DNA from: Branchiostoma floridae
Lineage: Eukaryota > Chordata > Leptocardii > Amphioxiformes > Branchiostomatidae
NCBI RefSeq assembly: GCF_000003815.2
Contig: NC_049984.1
Span: 14,925,048-14,989,047, forward strand
DNA length: 64,000 nucleotides
Reading direction: 5' to 3'
Shown one piece after another: positions 63,205-64,000 of this stretch. The notes under the pieces are model-generated. The model was not told where the DNA came from and ran no database searches. It saw only the letters and a list, made by a program, of their open reading frames with translations. The position numbers and the translations under genes were made by a program. Position 1 is the first letter of the stretch. Every line of letters begins with the position of its first letter.

Positions 63205-64000
63205 TAAAACATACCAATATGGTAGTGCACCCCCTTGTTTTTGCCTTGGACACTGACAGTGTACGGTGGCTGCCCACTAATGTAGGAGTGAAGGAAGGAT
63301 CCAGCGTGGAGAATTACACCTGCCTTTTTTGCTGCTTGTTTTGGTCGCTGTAATTTTTACTGTCAACGCCACGCTTGTCACTGCAAACTCCTCACCTGCT
63401 TGCTCACTTCCCTGGAAGAGTAATTAAAATTACAAACAACATAAGTACAATGTGCTATCTTTTGTGCCATAGTTCTTTAAACAACAAGAAATGGACACAG
63501 TAAATATTACACCCATTAAATGTTATATTTCACATTTCACAATACCCATTGATAACTTCATGTCGTCTTTCGGCGGTGTTGTGTGTAAGGATAGTGATGA
63601 TAAGTTTGGGTATGACTTTAGTAAGACTTGTGAGGTAGGGCGATTACGCAGAGGACGGACTTAAAGGACACGGCTTCGTCTCTGCTCAGTTGAATGCATA
63701 ATTGGTTGAATAAATTTTGAAGCTTTATACATAAGGTACAAAAGGCTCTGGACATTCGTCTCGTACAAACTGTTTCAGCTATAGGTCAATATACATTGTA
63801 TACTAAGTATAACTTACCTGTAGGCTTCACTTCTTTGCCTGCACTTGTACTATACTTTGGCTTGTAGCCTCAGTACAGTGCTGGGCCTCAGGGATTTTCA
63901 TGCAAATACACATAGACGTGGGATGCTTTAACAAATGCTGAGGTTGGACAATGTTGTGCCCAATTTCAGCTAGTGCTCAATTTATCTAATGATCTGCCTC
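63205..64000. other. No supported gene; upstream of the helicase
   Basis: Minus-strand frames at 63230-63420 (for example SGQPPYTVSVQGKNKGVHYH) look protein-like and may be upstream exons of the helicase, but no domain is recognised. The remainder is AT-rich. Confidence 0.3.

Overview
This is animal genomic DNA. It is AT-rich and gene-poor, carries spliced exons (consensus GTAAGT-type donors and polypyrimidine-CAG acceptors), and is dense in decayed transposons of at least ten kinds. It contains three assembly gaps (two of exactly 100 N, one of 106 N). I see no complete host gene, no rRNA or tRNA, no CRISPR array and no bacterial operon structure. The transposon set (KDZ, Harbinger, piggyBac, several hAT lineages, Tc1-like, Gypsy, tyrosine-recombinase elements, non-LTR elements, and YqaJ-, OTU- and RecQ-bearing proteins), plus dispersed repeats with TTTC runs and a repeat that opens with CCTCCATGAAAT, suggests a marine invertebrate, most likely an amphioxus (Branchiostoma) or another invertebrate deuterostome. 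That assignment is inference from memory of repeat style, not a measured match.

Layout. 0-13 kb: mostly minus-strand remnants. These are a MULE-like transposase piece (1.1 kb), a Harbinger piece (2.8-3.2 kb), a clean first exon with a C2H2 finger (4.35-4.6 kb), a KDZ-type cysteine-cluster piece (5.4-5.8 kb), a RING piece (7 kb), then a minus-strand train of RecQ-like helicase exons (8.2-9.2 kb), an OTU protease exon with both splice sites (9.8-10.0 kb), unrecognised coding pieces (11-12.2 kb) and a C2HC zinc ORF (12.7 kb). 13-24 kb: a 580-bp terminal-inverted-repeat element, a 99-bp in-frame tandem repeat, a tyrosine-recombinase piece, two gag-like pieces, a LINE 3' end, a duplicated exon beside a gap, a MITE and two large non-coding repeats. 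24-31 kb: a 2.2-kb non-LTR retrotransposon with reverse transcriptase, two Gypsy integrase remnants, and a hAT remnant interrupted by a GTSF1-like CHHC zinc-finger exon. 30.7-36 kb: Harbinger, a 39-bp coding minisatellite, piggyBac next to a PHD-like piece, a second Harbinger, a ZBED-type hAT, and a 109-bp satellite that grew from the hAT 3' end. 36.7-43.9 kb: YqaJ exonuclease, Gypsy RT, OTU, CXC, tyrosine recombinase, hAT and a large transposase C-terminus. 44-52 kb: MITEs including a foldback element with perfect 43-bp arms, a locally triplicated coding segment, and uncharacterised DDE-like transposase families in both orientations. 53-64 kb: minus-strand hAT, SGNH, Tc1-like, KDZ and a long broken RecQ helicase.

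How it works together. Nearly every coding signal carries frameshifts or in-frame stops, so this reads as a transposon graveyard. The most interesting theme is that many remnants are not transposases but accessory domains (RecQ helicase, OTU, YqaJ, RING, PHD, CHHC, CXC, C2H2, SGNH). They recur in the same neighbourhoods and strands, which suggests large composite mobile elements that carry their own repair, ubiquitin-editing and chromatin/RNA-silencing modules. That interpretation is a hypothesis.
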